Assembly (NCBI GenBank): GCA_015501585.1
Contig: JADNRY010000225.1
Location: 1-64,000, forward strand
Reading direction: 5' to 3'
From: Rhodocollybia butyracea
Taxonomy: Eukaryota; Basidiomycota; Agaricomycetes; Agaricales; Omphalotaceae
DNA: 64,000 nucleotides
Shown: one piece after another, positions 53,562 through 64,000 of the stretch
Layout: each line of letters starts with the position of its first letter
Numbering within the stretch: position 1 is the first letter of the stretch
Translations under genes and position numbers: made by a program
Notes under the pieces: model-generated
Seen by the model: the letters and a program-made list of their open reading frames with translations, nothing else
What the model was told of the DNA's origin: nothing
Database searches by the model: none

Positions 53562-55958
53562 TGACCACTGATACCGCCCGGTATGTACTTTCTTATCTTT
53601 TCACCACTATGATACTTGATGAAACGACAGCTTTCCACAAAATGTGTTACAGCAAAAGATTTTGTACACATCTCTATCTTCCGAAGATAACTGCGGGTCC
53701 GAGCCATTGACAGAGCATGAAATGAGCTCCTGGATAGACAGCCGCTGGATGTGTACCCCAAATCTCAACCTAGTATGCGACTGAATTTTGCAGGTCTTCA
53801 GAAGCGGCTGGGACAGAAAAAAAATGAACTCCGTTCTCGTCTGCCGACAGGTTGGCATTTCGGAGCTTGGATGGCAACGTTCGAGGCTGGCGTTGTTCTG
53901 CTGATAAATCTCATCATACTGGTATTCTGTGCTGTCAAGACCAGAGGCAGTGGTGCAGCCCCGATATTCGAAGGAGATTGCAACACCGTAGACCACGCAA
54001 CCTTGGTCATACATCTGGTCATCAATATTCTCAGCACTCTCTTGCTCAGTGCCAGCAACTATGTAATGCAGAGCCTCTCCGCTCCTACTCGAACCGAAGT
54101 TGATCGAGCGCACGAGAAAGGGTTTTGGCTTGACATTGGCTTGCAGAGCATGCACAACCTTAAGCATACAAGTCGCTGGAAGTGGTTGTTATGGACCTTA
54201 CTCTTTGCCTCTTCCATTCCCCTACATCTCTTGTATGTGAGACTCTTGCCAATGCGCTAACATACTAATGCTCATTTACATGCCAGTTACAACTCTGCCT
54301 TCTTCTCTACCATAAGTGCCAATGACTACCAATACTCCCTAGCACAAGGACCAGAAATGCAAGGCTTGCTCCCAGATATTTCAAAATTTGATTGGCAGTG
54401 CGCAGGTTTTCCCGCAGGCGCGGACGTTGGTGCTTGTTCAAGTCCAGATATTGAACCTACCAATTGGGAGTTCTTGAATCCATCTGATTGCCTCTACGCT
54501 TATGCAGTGGATTTTCTCTCGGACCGTCGTGATTTAGTGATAGTGTTGGGAGACTACACCTTGAATAACACATTTCTTAATATGGGTAACACCCCAGCCC
54601 GGGACAATCTGAACCTGGGCACTGGCAACCGCGCTCCATTCGACTGGATCTGTGAAGTGAGTCAAGAGATGATTAGCAATTGGGCACAGGGAGGTTCCTG
54701 CTCCACAGAATGGAGAGAAATCAATCCTGTCAATTGGAGAATAGACGTGGACCCTGTAATTGGCAAGTCGTCGGAGGTCCGGTATTGCCTTAGCGAAACA
54801 ACTACTTCCAGGTGTCAGCTACAATTCAACCTCCCACTTCTTGCCATCGTCGTTGCCTTCAACGCTGTGAAGGTAACATGTATGGCGATAGTGGCCACCA
54901 GAATGCGTGATAATCCTCTGGTAACTCTGGGAGACGCAATAGCATCTTTCAGCAACAGTCCTGAGCCACTGACAAAGGACATATGTTTGGTTTCTGAAAG
55001 TTATCTTGAGGGTCTTGATAACAATAAAGACACGGCATCTCTGTCGGTTGCGTATCAACCTCAAAAAACTCGATGGATAACTACGGCTAGCCGGCAGCAT
55101 TGGATCATTATATGTTTCCTGTGAGTAGTGGAATGGTTCTCATAGCACAACCCATCAGCTCAAAGTCCCAATAGCTTCCTTCTTGCTCTATCCACCAGTC
55201 TAGGCCTTTTAGGTTACGCTATGGATAAACTGAGTAGTAATTACGGCGTACATGGCTTCTCATCCCTATGGCAACTTGGCATTGGCAGAGCATCATCTGA
55301 AAACATTATTACTGGCCCAGGGTGGGCCATACCAACACAGGGATATAAGGCCCTTCTAGCATCTGTGCTCCTGGCCAATATTCCGCAGCTTATTTTTTCC
55401 ATGATATACCTTGTTTTCAACAGCCTTTGCACGAAATTATTCCTGGCACTCGAATGGGCCTCATATGGTCATTCGCGAAAACCGCTCCGGGTCTCTGACC
55501 CCCATGGTGACCAGCGGTCCACCTACTTCCTCAACATACCATTCCGTTTCGGTGTCCCATTGATGGTTTACTCCTCCCTCCTACATTGGCTTCTGTCACA
55601 GAGCATCTTTGTTGTTGCAGTCACTTTCTGGGATGGCAACGTTGTTGATACATCAAATAGTGTCACCAGCTGCGGCTTTTCGCCAGCGGCAATGATCCTG
55701 ACAGCAATCGTTGGAGCGTCTCTTATCCTCACCTCCCTTGCTGTAGGGTATTTCAAACACCTTCAATGTGATATGCCCCAGGCAGGAAGTTGTAGCAAAG
55801 CTATTGCTGCGGCTTGCCATCCACCGGAGGATGGTTCAGACCCTCTGAAGCCTATGAAATGGGGCGTTGTTTCCAAACATCCAGATAGCGCTGTTGGGCA
55901 TATAAGTTTCTCAAGCGGAGAGGTTTCGGCGCCGGTACCGGGGTGCTATTATGAATGA
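53562..55958 (+). pseudogene. DUF6536-family membrane protein, copy 6 (one frameshift near the start; core intact)
   Basis: Mini-exon ATGACCACTGATACCGCCCG (53,562) and its intron are intact. In exon 2, one base is missing near 53,733 (TCCTGGATAGACAG against TCCTGGGATAAGCAG), so translation from the normal start ends at 53,784. An in-frame ATG near 53,776 would still give the full DUF6536 core (GWHFGAWMATFEAG, SAPTRTEVDRAHEKGFWLDI). From there the exons to 54,232, 54,287-55,120 and 55,175-55,958 are open and in phase to the normal end ..PVPGCYYE. It lacks the extra intron of copy 3, and its loop is shorter. It may thus be a functional gene with a shortened cytosolic N-terminus, or a young pseudogene. 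Confidence 0.85.
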
Positions 55959-57059
55959 AGTTGACGGTTTGTTCGCCTCTCCGTATAGAGAATGAGTCTA
56001 TGGAATAAGTAGTACTGGGGAAACTTTTGTTTCTCTCTTTATCTCACTATTCTTCCTTTAACGTTTACTCTGTCTACGTATCGAACGTATTTATGTGTAC
56101 TTCCTACGCTACCAAACCCCAGTTATAACTTATTACAGGAGTTGCTAACGATGGGCTATCTACAAGGATACCTACACTGTCGCCAGTAGGCATTAAATTT
56201 ATTATAATGACAAGGATTCGCGATAAGCATATTGTTTATCGTGGATGTCGGGTCGTGGCCCGCATCTGAACCTACCCACCTAGCAATCAATACACAGAAT
56301 CAACGTTAGACTGACCAGTCGGCGAGTGGCTCGAGTCGTCCGTACCCACTCATAGAAATCCTTCATACTGAGAGCCAGTCGGAAATTTACCCAAGTCGGA
56401 GGAGAAAGACCCCGATAAGCAGTGCACTCATAGCTGGAGCTTGCACACAACACAGGTTATGTTATATAGTGGTGGATACATGGTGGAGTTTTTGCTGCCT
56501 TCGGCTAGACCCGACGGTAACGCGGTACTTGACAATAAACATCTGACACATATCCCCTTCGCTTAAGCTTGAGCGCTGAGCTCGAGCGGTAACCTTCAAT
56601 ATGGGTACAAACTCTCGGAGACATTTGCAGGCCATACTACTCCGATTTCTTGCTATCCAATAGGAAAGTACCCCCTCGGGCGCCCCCAAAAATACCAGTA
56701 CCAGGTAGACTTTCTGTGCTTCAAATTGTAAACTTGTAAACCTCTCGGCGCGATGGAAGGCGATGCAATCATTGTTCGCTCTTGATGTGACCCATGTGAT
56801 CATTTGTGACCGATCTCATTTTGCTTGTTACCAGGTTGACCGCTTGTTGACCGCTTGTTACCTCCCGCCCAATGTAGCACTGCGGCGCTGCCAACGATGA
56901 GCGTTGTAAGGCGCATCGGGACCATCTTTAGCCCATATTTTTTTCACCGTATCACGCTAATAATATCACTCTAGAAACCGGAAGGGATTTTTGCCAAAGC
57001 GATCACCCTTTTTTATTTATCACGATTATACCCAAATGGGAAGCATCGCATTGGGACGC
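55959..57059. other. Region between the DUF6536 array and the CipC-like gene
   Basis: No confirmed gene. 56,390-56,670 is the second copy of the segment at 40.1-40.4 kb. An 11-base motif TTGACCGCTTG is repeated head to tail at 56,836-56,857, about 275 bases upstream of the CipC-like start, and could be a regulatory site. Confidence 0.45.
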
Positions 57060-57067
57060 TATATAAA
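57060..57067 (+). promoter_or_regulatory. TATA box of the CipC-like gene
   Basis: TATATAAA stands 72 bases before the ATG, followed by a CA/CT-rich leader (CTTTCACCACAACCACC..), the usual arrangement for a strongly expressed fungal gene. Confidence 0.7.
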
Positions 57068-57131
57068 CCATCAAGAAACGACAATACTTCTTTCACCACA
57101 ACCACCAGCATCCACTATCATCCGTTAAACT

Positions 57132-57695
57132 ATGGGTTTCTTCCACCACGAATCCGACGAGGCTCAGGCTTACAACGAGGTGCGTATTGTTACGTCTTGC
57201 GTCCAGTATCCTGTAACTCAGCTCTTGTTTCTTTTTAATCAGGTCGTCAACGCCCCTCACAAGGCTCAGTTATCTCACGAGCTCATCGCTGCTGCTGCAT
57301 CCTACGAGGTTACTTTACTTTACTCTCATCGAGATCGCTGATTTCTTATCGATGATCGATGATCAGGCTGCCAAGGCATACGAGAAACACTGCGCCGCGA
57401 ACGGAAAGCCTGCTAGCCACGCCCAGGCCAAGGAACTCCTGTGCGTATCATTCATCATATATCCATCGAACGCTATGATGCTTATTGCACGTTCGTGTAG
57501 TGCTGCTCTCTCTGGTGCCTTCGTTGACCGTATGGTCGAAACTAAAGGAGTGAGTGGCGCTTTTGTCTCTCTGTACAGAACAGAGATTGATTCGGTTTCT
57601 TGTAGCTCGACTACGTCGACAAGGAGAAGGCTAAACACCACGCGAAGGAGCAGGCTCACAATGGCCTGGACAACCACCCCGAGTGGTCCTACTAG
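57132..57695 (+). CDS. CipC-like protein (DUF3759)
   Basis: Five exons (57,132-57,179; 57,243-57,308; 57,367-57,440; 57,501-57,549; 57,606-57,695) join to 327 bases, 108 codons plus TAG, with GT..AG introns throughout. The protein starts MGFFHHESDEAQAYNE and continues APHKAQLSHELIAAAASYEA, KAYEKHCAANGKPASHAQAK, LSGAFVDRMVETKGLDYVDK and ends NHPEWSY. This is the full-length pattern of the CipC/DUF3759 family: small, cytosolic, helical fungal proteins first seen as induced by an antibiotic and often abundant under stress or during growth on wood or hosts. The biochemical role is not known. All key family motifs are present; I consider it intact and functional. Confidence 0.93.
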
Positions 57696-58252
57696 CTTAA
57701 TCCAAGCGATTGTACTGTAACACCGAAAAGCAAATAATGTAAATCAGATTGCTTCCTCTTGGAATCCTAGTCCATTTCCGCTATGTTGAGCACATGTCGA
57801 ACTCCCAGCACCAAGTTGGACCAATCCGTATTCTTTCAATCACCCATCGTCGTCTTGGATGCGCGTTACCTTCGGACTATTCAGGTCTCCGACTATAGCA
57901 AATCCTTGCGTACAGCGCACACTGACGTTTGTAGCCATCCGCCTCCTTCCTCTCATATCATCGTGTCATCGCCGTGGCTTGAGCTCAACGTTGGCTTGCG
58001 CTGATCTCCTTCTCGTCCCTGTAAGAGCGGTCATTAGCTCCAGTCCTAGATTCTCTCTGCCCCTCACTCGAGCTTCTTTGGCCCCTCACCCCATAATGTG
58101 GCAGTGCCTATCGCCGTGCATCAGAAATATCAAGCCGAACATGCTGCGGCCACGACTGGCCACGACTAGACGTGTATATATACTGACATATTGAGTGTAC
58201 ATCGTAAATATCGTAGTCTTGATCCTCTCCACCTGATCTCCATTGGCCAAAG
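57696..58252. other. Intergenic region downstream of the CipC-like gene
   Basis: No gene. 57,727-58,015 is paralogous to 2,590-2,830. The last 100 bases are the leader of the DUF6593 gene, with a possible TATATATACTG box at 58,174. Confidence 0.5.
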
Positions 58253-59095
58253 ATGACCAGCATCCATCTCTATCCAACTCTAGGAGGCTTCGATCCCATC
58301 CTGAACAACACCTACCAAAACAACGAAGGGAAAATCCAGTATATAGTCCAAACGCCGACGACGCTTACTGGTTTTGGGCGAATCACCACAATCTTCAAAT
58401 CGAACTTGAACAGTAGTAGTGTGGCTTCATCCGCCGAGTCTCCTCCGCAGGGAGAATACTGCGACGACACTGACCAGGAGTTGAAGAAAGATGACGATCG
58501 CGCTAGCATCAACTTGGATGAAGCGCCTGTCGTCGCTCTAAAACCAGAATCCGCTGAAGGGGAGGAAAAGGTTGTTCAGGTCGAAGAAAAGGGTATGATC
58601 GGTGTCGGCAAAATCGGATGGGGTCTTTTCAAGAGTTCGACTATTACCTTCGGAAACGAGCCTGAACTAGAGGCAGAGCACTATTTCCGTAAGGAAACTT
58701 GGGGGTGGTGGGGAAGGAATGTTCATTCGCAAGCTTCCAAGTCCCAGTAACTGATATTGACCAAACTAGGCATCGGGCATTCACAGCCCTTGATGGGAGG
58801 GAATACAAGTGGGTTTTGGGGTTCTACACTCCCGAGGTAATGTCCATTAACAACTACCCTGCGATTGCGATGCTCATAGCTAGTCGTATAGCTCATCATC
58901 AACGACGGATCTAATACCGTCGTAGCGCGATTCCACAGGCGAAAATTTATCCTGTGGAATACCCCTCCAGGGTATCTCGAAATTCTTCCTGCCGGCGTCG
59001 ATATGATCGACACTATTCTTGTTACATTCATCTATATCGAAAAGCTGAGGAGGGACAAGGAACGGTCTGTTACGAAACCGAATAGGGCATTTTGA
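58253..59095 (+). CDS. DUF6593-domain protein (one unresolved frame change)
   Basis: ATG at 58,253 opens MTSIHLYPTLGGFDPILNNT. The first part has a low-complexity acidic insert (SSSVASSAESPP.. to about 58,600). The frame with FGNEPELEAEHYFRKETWGW stops at 58,748, while the conserved block RAFTALDGREYKWVLGF is in another frame from about 58,760. Either an unusual intron lies between 58,700 and 58,760 or a base is lost. An intron (58,836 GTAATG to 58,888 GTATAG) then joins FYTPE to LIINDGSNTVVARFHRR, PPGYLEILPAGVDMIDTILV and TFIYIEKLRRDKE, ending TGA at 59,093. The F.A.DG..Y.W and LE(I/L)...D.I.VTF..(I/L)E..R patterns are those of DUF6593, a fungal tubby-like C-terminal fold of unknown function. 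Confidence 0.75.
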
Positions 59096-59257
59096 TCTTA
59101 CTATAGCCCATGATTATCTATCTTTCAACGCGCAGAACGCGAAGCAGATATGCATATATCATATCCTATACTCTCTGCAATACTCTATTTCAACCTACAC
59201 TGTACGTTATGCAGAACAGTAAATAGATTCAAAAAAAAACATATTATCCAACTTTTA

Positions 59258-60943
59258 TCATACCTGCCATACTCCATTTGTTCCAGTAACTACTACCCTC
59301 AACCCCTCTGCATCCAAAATCCGTAGTGGTTTATAAATGTCTGTATTAGCTTCGCGCGAGGTAAACTTGAGAACAGCGGATCGGATAGAACTTCTCCCCA
59401 TCGCTGACATCTCCGCAGATAAATCCGAACCAGGTTTAAACCAGCGCGATTGAATCATGCCGACAAAAGCAGCATCGTCAAATGCATCAGTAGATTCGTA
59501 TCTCAAGCGAAAACTGTGTAATTTCGGAACTAGGGAGATGGAACTGGATTCGTGGGCACGGTGAGTCAGGCTCGAGAAGAAATGCGAGGTGAATGGATTC
59601 TGAGGCTGTCTATACTCATCGACTTCAAAATCGACTTCAAAATGAGATAGGGTCGGCATAACTCGAAGGGCTGCAACGAGGTCCAAATCAGACACAAATA
59701 GTGCTCCCCGGAGCGTGAATGTGGTGATTGTACAAGACGATCTTGAGACAAATGAAACAAAAGTATCTGCTTGCCAGCGACGGCCGATGACATCATATAG
59801 TACCAGGTTATTCAAGGAGGGAAAGTTGAAGGAAGAGAACACTGGATCTGACGCCGAGGTAGCCATGGTAAGCGATGTAATGTTGGGCCAGGTGCCCAGT
59901 CCGCCCTGCTCGAGATCTGCATTTTGCGGAGAAGCGGTGATACTGCCGATCTCGAGAGATTTAAGGTGAGAGCAGATGTGCAGAGCATCCACAAAATCTG
60001 TTGCGGATAACTCGTTAATAAAATCGAGATGAGTAAAATCGAGATGATCTAGTTGGTTGTAGAGGACCCTGGATGTTGGATCCTTGAGCCAGGAGGCAGA
60101 AATGGCACGGAGTTTGGGACAATGCTCGAAACGATCCAACTCGTCCGACGAAAAATTCCGAACGATATCCAGTTCCTCAAGTAGAGGAAAACGCAGCTCA
60201 GAGAGTATACGGTACCAATTTAATGGGGAATCTCCGAGATACTTGAACATTTTCCAATGCCAAGCATGCCGTGTAAGTTGAGTTAGGGAAGGAAACCCTG
60301 CTTCACAATTACCCGGTATATCGCCTTGTATATCCAGGTCAAGCCTTAACGGCCAATCACCTGACCTCTCCAAATGTCGAGTAACGGTATCAACAAAATC
60401 AGCCGGGTATTCTGCTTCGCAGCCCGAGATAGTGTGTATCTCCACCTTCAGATTGGCCCACAAACCAGGTAAAGACAGGGCAAGTGTACGCCAACGATTG
60501 CATACAGAGCTGATTGCCATCGCAGGAAGGTAAGTGATGGCAGGAGATGTTAGGTCAGTGGGAGGACGGTTGTCGCTCGACATCCACGGATAGCATTGGA
60601 GAAGATTTATGTCGCATGCGTGCTCGAAGATGCGCAATAAAGTTTCGTTGGGAAGCCTACGCATTGGTGAGAGCAAAGATAGTAACGCAGCTCTTTGAGT
60701 TTTCAACCGTTTTGTTTCTTTTTGAATAATCCTGAGGTGCTTGGTGATGCGGGCCACCTCCAACTCATGCTCTTTGATATCTTTATCAGCCAGAGCCAGT
60801 ATCGGCCTGAGTCCACTGGCTCTTTCCGGGGTAACCACATAGGGTCCAAATTCAAAGCGAAGATCGTTATACAAGGAAGATAGTTCCTCGGAGCTAAGGT
60901 TTACACGCAAAGGGTTGCCAGATTGTGTGAAAGGCGGTGTCAT
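59258..60943 (-). CDS. F-box-like protein, copy 1 (intact)
   Basis: A single exon of 561 codons starting MTPPFTQSGNPLRVNLSSEE. Residues about 55-92 form a heptad-like coiled coil (HELEVARITKHLRIIQKETK..), followed by the F-box-like motif LPNETLLRIFEHACD (about 97-111) and SVCNRWRTLALSLPGLWANL (about 145-164), the usual order in basidiomycete F-box proteins. The rest contains leucine-rich stretches (LKSLEIGSI, NITSLTMAT, LNNLVLYDV) typical of substrate-binding repeats. Such proteins normally bind Skp1 through the F-box and recruit substrates to an SCF ubiquitin ligase. The C-terminus is ..DAEGLRVVVTGTNGVWQV. It is first of three tandem paralogues, all on this strand. Confidence 0.92.
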   Translation of the reverse strand: MTPPFTQSGNPLRVNLSSEELSSLYNDLRFEFGPYVVTPERASGLRPILALADKDIKEHELEVARITKHLRIIQKETKRLKTQRAALLSLLSPMRRLPNETLLRIFEHACDINLLQCYPWMSSDNRPPTDLTSPAITYLPAMAISSVCNRWRTLALSLPGLWANLKVEIHTISGCEAEYPADFVDTVTRHLERSGDWPLRLDLDIQGDIPGNCEAGFPSLTQLTRHAWHWKMFKYLGDSPLNWYRILSELRFPLLEELDIVRNFSSDELDRFEHCPKLRAISASWLKDPTSRVLYNQLDHLDFTHLDFINELSATDFVDALHICSHLKSLEIGSITASPQNADLEQGGLGTWPNITSLTMATSASDPVFSSFNFPSLNNLVLYDVIGRRWQADTFVSFVSRSSCTITTFTLRGALFVSDLDLVAALRVMPTLSHFEVDFEVDEYRQPQNPFTSHFFSSLTHRAHESSSISLVPKLHSFRLRYESTDAFDDAAFVGMIQSRWFKPGSDLSAEMSAMGRSSIRSAVLKFTSREANTDIYKPLRILDAEGLRVVVTGTNGVWQV

Positions 60944-61150
60944 CGAAGCAGAAGTCTTAGGATAAGCGCCAAAATCCGTGGGCTAAGCGCTAGGGTAGCT
61001 TGTACTTACATGTTCATACTACAGCGGACTAAGAATATCATAGCAGCGCAGGGCACTAGATTTGACAAGAGAAATCTAAGACAAAAATGTATGCGTATAC
61101 AACTTGAATAAGACCCACATTCAACAGCGTACTGAAGGCCGGTACCCAAA

Positions 61151-62772
61151 TTATACCTGTACTCCATTTGTTCCAGTAACTACTACCCTCAAACCCTCCG
61201 CATCTAAAACCCGCAGCGGTTTATAGATGTCTGCGTCAACTTCCCGCGAGGTAAACTTGAGGACAACGGATCGGATAGAACTTCTCCCCATCGCTAACAT
61301 CTCCGCAGATAAATCAGAACCAGGTTTGAACCAACGCGATTCAACCATGCTGACAAAAGCAGCATCGTCAAATACATCAGTAGTATCACTTCTTAAATGA
61401 AGACTGTGTAATTTGGGACAAGAGAAACGGAAGTGGATTGGTGATGGATTAGACTTGAGATAAAACGCAAAGTCAGTAGATCCACGGTTGTTAGATCCAC
61501 GGGAGATGAGCGCTGTGCAACTTCAAGGTGAAGTAGGGCCGGCATGAGTCGAAGAGTTGCAATCAAATCCACATCCGAGACAGCTATGCGGCGAAGCGTA
61601 AATGTAGTGATCATACAAGATGATCTGGAGATGAACGAAGTAAAGGCCTTGGTGGGTCGCCAGTGAGCCGTGCGGCCACTCACCACAAGGTCAGTCAAGC
61701 AAGGAAAAGTGAATGACGAAAATACTTTCTCTGACGTTAGGCCATGCAGAAAAGCAAACGATGTGATGTTAGCTTTAGGTGATGTCCCCAGTGCGTGCCC
61801 ATTGGGAGACACGGTATCAGTCAACCTGAGAGATTTCAGAGAAGGGAAGGCGTGAAGAGCTTCGGCCAAATCTGCCAGTGAGTGGCCCCGAAATTTAAGA
61901 TGCTCTAGTTGATTGTAGGTCCTGGGTGATGGCCCCGCATGCCAGGGGGCAGAAAGTGCATGGAGTCTTGAGCAATGCTCGAAACGACCCAACTCTTTCA
62001 ATTTAGTGATATCCAATTTAACAAGTAAAGGAAAGCGAAGGGAGAAGGGTAGGTTGTACCGAGTCAATGAGTGATTTCCCCGGTACTTGAATGTTTTCCA
62101 ACGCCAGGTATGCTGTGTAAGGTGAATCAGGGAAGCAGCCTTCGCAGAAGGAGAGTCTGATAAGCCGTGTATAGTAAGTGTAAGCGTTAATGGTGAATTC
62201 CCCGATCGTTCCAGATATCGAATGACTACATCAGTGAAACCAAAGAAGGTTTCTGCTTTGTCCAAGGTAGTAGCGTATGTCTCCACTGCTAGGTTTGCCC
62301 ACAAACTAGGTGACGACAGCGCAAGTGTACGCCAGCGAGAGCATACGGAACTGATTGCCATCGTAGGAAGGTAGTCGATGACAGGAGATGTTATTTTGGT
62401 GAACGGAGGTTTGTGCCACAACCACGGATAGCATTGGAGAAGATTTTCGTCACATACGTGCTCGAAGATGCGCAATAAAGTTTCATTTGGGAGTTTCCGC
62501 GTTGGAGACAGCAAGGCGCATAGCTTGGCTCTTTGCGTCTCCAATCGTTTCATTTCTGCCTGAACCACCATTGTTTCTTTATGAAGGCAAAAAGCATGAT
62601 CCTCGATATCTTTATCCGCCAGAGCCAGCATTGTCCTGACCTCCTTCGCTTGTTCCGGGGTGATCACGAATGGTCCAAATTCAAAGCGAAGCTCATTATC
62701 CAACGAAGATAGCTTTTTTGAACTGAGGTCTATCCGCAAAGGCTTCGCACATCCTGCGCAAGGTGGAGTCAT
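61151..62772 (-). pseudogene. F-box-like protein, copy 2 (single frameshift)
   Basis: ATG at 62,770 opens MTPPCAGCAKPLRIDLSSKK; the coiled coil, LPNETLLRIFEHVCDENLLQ, SVCSRWRTLALSSPSLWANL and leucine-rich stretches follow as in copy 1. Near 61,408 one base is missing (LVPNYTVFI then stop, against LVPKLHSFRL), so the frame ends at 61,393. The remaining 80 codons (SRWFKPGSDLSAEMLAMGRS, DAEGLRVVVTGTNGVQV) are open in the next frame to 61,151. A protein lacking only the last 80 residues could still be made. Recent decay or an assembly error are both possible. Confidence 0.88.
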
Positions 62773-62949
62773 TTAGGAAGAAGTTTTGCTGAATAAGCGC
62801 CAAAACATTAAGCACGAGACATACTAACAACATACTTCAAAATGATAGAAAAGCACCGCAAATGACAGAACAAGACTCATGTAAAGACAATTTATGTAAA
62901 CACGATTTGACCACCGGTTCAAAGGCAAATCGAACACAGCGAACAATTA

Positions 62950-63225
62950 CAGTGTAACTATCCCTCCGGGATACCTCGAAACCATTCCCTTCCTTCCCGC
63001 GTCAATATGATCGACACCCGATGCCTATTACAGGTCTGTCCATTTGACCTTGTTCTACTAGGAGCCGAGAACAGCTAACGAACGAGGAACAGTCCTTTCC
63101 ACACCCAAATCCAAACATTCTCCTGATTTCTGCAAGCCCTCTCCTCTCGGTAACTCGTTCCACAAGGATTGAGAGCAACCAAGGAACAAGGAATGGTCCC
63201 TTCCAAAACCGAATAGCCCAGGTCC
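62950..63225 (+). pseudogene. Remnant of a DUF6593 gene between F-box copies 2 and 3
   Basis: CCCTCCGGGATACCTCGAAA..CGTCAATATGATCGACAC (62,960-63,015) matches the 3' end of the DUF6593 gene (58,961-59,015: CCCTCCAGGGTATCTCGAAA..GTCGATATGATCGACAC). Further on, AAGGAACAAGGAATGGTCCC and AAAACCGAATAG (63,190-63,220) match its last codons. Stops and indels abound. The tandem duplication unit thus included both the DUF6593 and the F-box gene. Confidence 0.6.
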
Positions 63226-63234
63226 CGAACTTAA

Positions 63235-64000
63235 TTATACCTGCACTCCATTAATTCCAGCAATCACTACCCTCAAACCCTCTGCATCCAAGATCTGGAG
63301 AGGTTTATAAATATTTCTATCAACCTCTCGTCGACTGAATTTGAGAGCAACGGATCGTATAGAACATCTCCCCATTGCCAACATCTCCGTAGATAAATCT
63401 GAATTTGGTCTGAACCAACGCGATTGAACCATACGAACAAAAGAAGCATCATCGAATGTACCAATAGAGAGTCCGGATTTTAGATGAAGACTTTGTAAGT
63501 TCGGAACTAGAGAGTTGGAAGGGGGCTGATGGTGGGTTAGGCTCGAGATGAGATATGATGTGATTGGATTCTTGGAAACCGAGCACAGTTCAATGTCTAG
63601 ATGAAGCAGGGCTGGCATGACTCGAAGAGTTGCAATAAGGTCCGAATCAGACTCGAATTCACCACGGAACGTGAAGGTGGTGATCATACAAGATGATCTG
63701 AAGACGAATGAAGTAAAGGCGTTAGCTCGCCAGACAGTAGTATGTTTGCCATCGACCATAATCCTATTTAAGGAAGGAAAGTCGGAGGAAAGCACTATAT
63801 CTGGTGACGGGCAACGCACAAAAGCAAGGGATGTGATGTTACACCTTGTCTCCTTTGGTACGCCCTCCCCTAGACCAACGTCGATATTCAAGTCGAGAGA
63901 TTTCAAAGAGGGGCAGGAGCGAAGAACGCCGGCCAACTCTGAAAGTGAAAGGCCTCCACAACGGAGATGATCTAGTTGATTGTAGACGACCTTGTATGTA
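63235..64000 (-). CDS. F-box-like protein, copy 3 (5' part beyond the window)
   Basis: The frame is open from the window edge (..YNQLDHLRCGGLSLSELAGV) to the stop at 63,235, about 255 codons. It aligns with the C-terminal halves of copies 1 and 2: CPSLKSLDLNID, NITSLAFVRCPSPDIVLSS, SSCMITTFTFRGEF, LRVMPALLHLDIEL, SRWFRPNSDLSTEMLAMGRC and DAEGLRVVIAGINGVQV. The F-box itself would lie outside. No frameshift is visible in this part. Confidence 0.88.
   Translation of the reverse strand, partial: TYKVVYNQLDHLRCGGLSLSELAGVLRSCPSLKSLDLNIDVGLGEGVPKETRCNITSLAFVRCPSPDIVLSSDFPSLNRIMVDGKHTTVWRANAFTSFVFRSSCMITTFTFRGEFESDSDLIATLRVMPALLHLDIELCSVSKNPITSYLISSLTHHQPPSNSLVPNLQSLHLKSGLSIGTFDDASFVRMVQSRWFRPNSDLSTEMLAMGRCSIRSVALKFSRREVDRNIYKPLQILDAEGLRVVIAGINGVQV

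Overview
The window looks like nuclear DNA of a mushroom-forming basidiomycete (Agaricomycetes). Genes are split by many 45-60 nt GT..AG introns, and the recognisable families (DUF6536, DUF6533, DUF6593, WSC, F-box-like, CipC/DUF3759) are typical of such fungi. There is no bacterial operon logic and no convincing rRNA or tRNA gene. All calls rest on reading the sequence and on memory of the families; no search was run.

Layout. (1) Six plus-strand copies of one multi-pass membrane protein gene (DUF6536) lie at about 1-1803, 28.8-32.3, 37.0-39.6, 43.1-45.6, 49.5-52.1 and 53.6-56.0 kb. Only the 37.0-39.6 kb copy reads through completely (five exons, 786 codons). The 43 and 53.6 kb copies each carry one clear frameshift; the other three are plainly broken. 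(2) Downstream of five copies, facing them, is a decayed minus-strand gene for a secreted or anchored WSC-domain protein (about 2.9-4.0, 35.6-36.3, 40.4-41.6, 46.1-47.3, 52.3-52.65 kb). The amplified unit was therefore a convergent DUF6536/WSC pair with its flanks. (3) From 4 to 36 kb the array is invaded by mobile DNA: a TIR insertion (4.05-6.12), two foldback MITEs with shared ends, a 2.95 kb CACTA-like element carrying an intron-containing host-like gene, a hAT-type MITE with an 8-bp target duplication, a full Copia element (18,564-25,313), a solo LTR, and a gag-only LTR element (32,927-35,255). Two divergent copies of an unrecognised 2.1 kb non-coding element sit at 7,720-9,891 (+) and about 26.2-28.3 kb (-). 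(4) The right end (57-64 kb) holds ordinary genes: a CipC-like gene, a DUF6593 gene and three tandem F-box-like genes on the minus strand.

The most informative structure is at 7.58-13.61 kb. A 450-bp segment is tandemly duplicated. The left copy contains both the unknown 2.17 kb element and the CACTA-like element, while the right copy keeps both empty sites, so ends and target duplications are fixed to the base. The second is a pair of adjacent perfect palindromes in DUF6536 copy 2 (29,339-29,451), which looks like two hairpin-capped broken ends joined together. The third is the repeated DUF6536/WSC convergent pairing, with a shared block upstream of three copies; it is the best candidate for an undescribed functional pair, though most copies are now dead.
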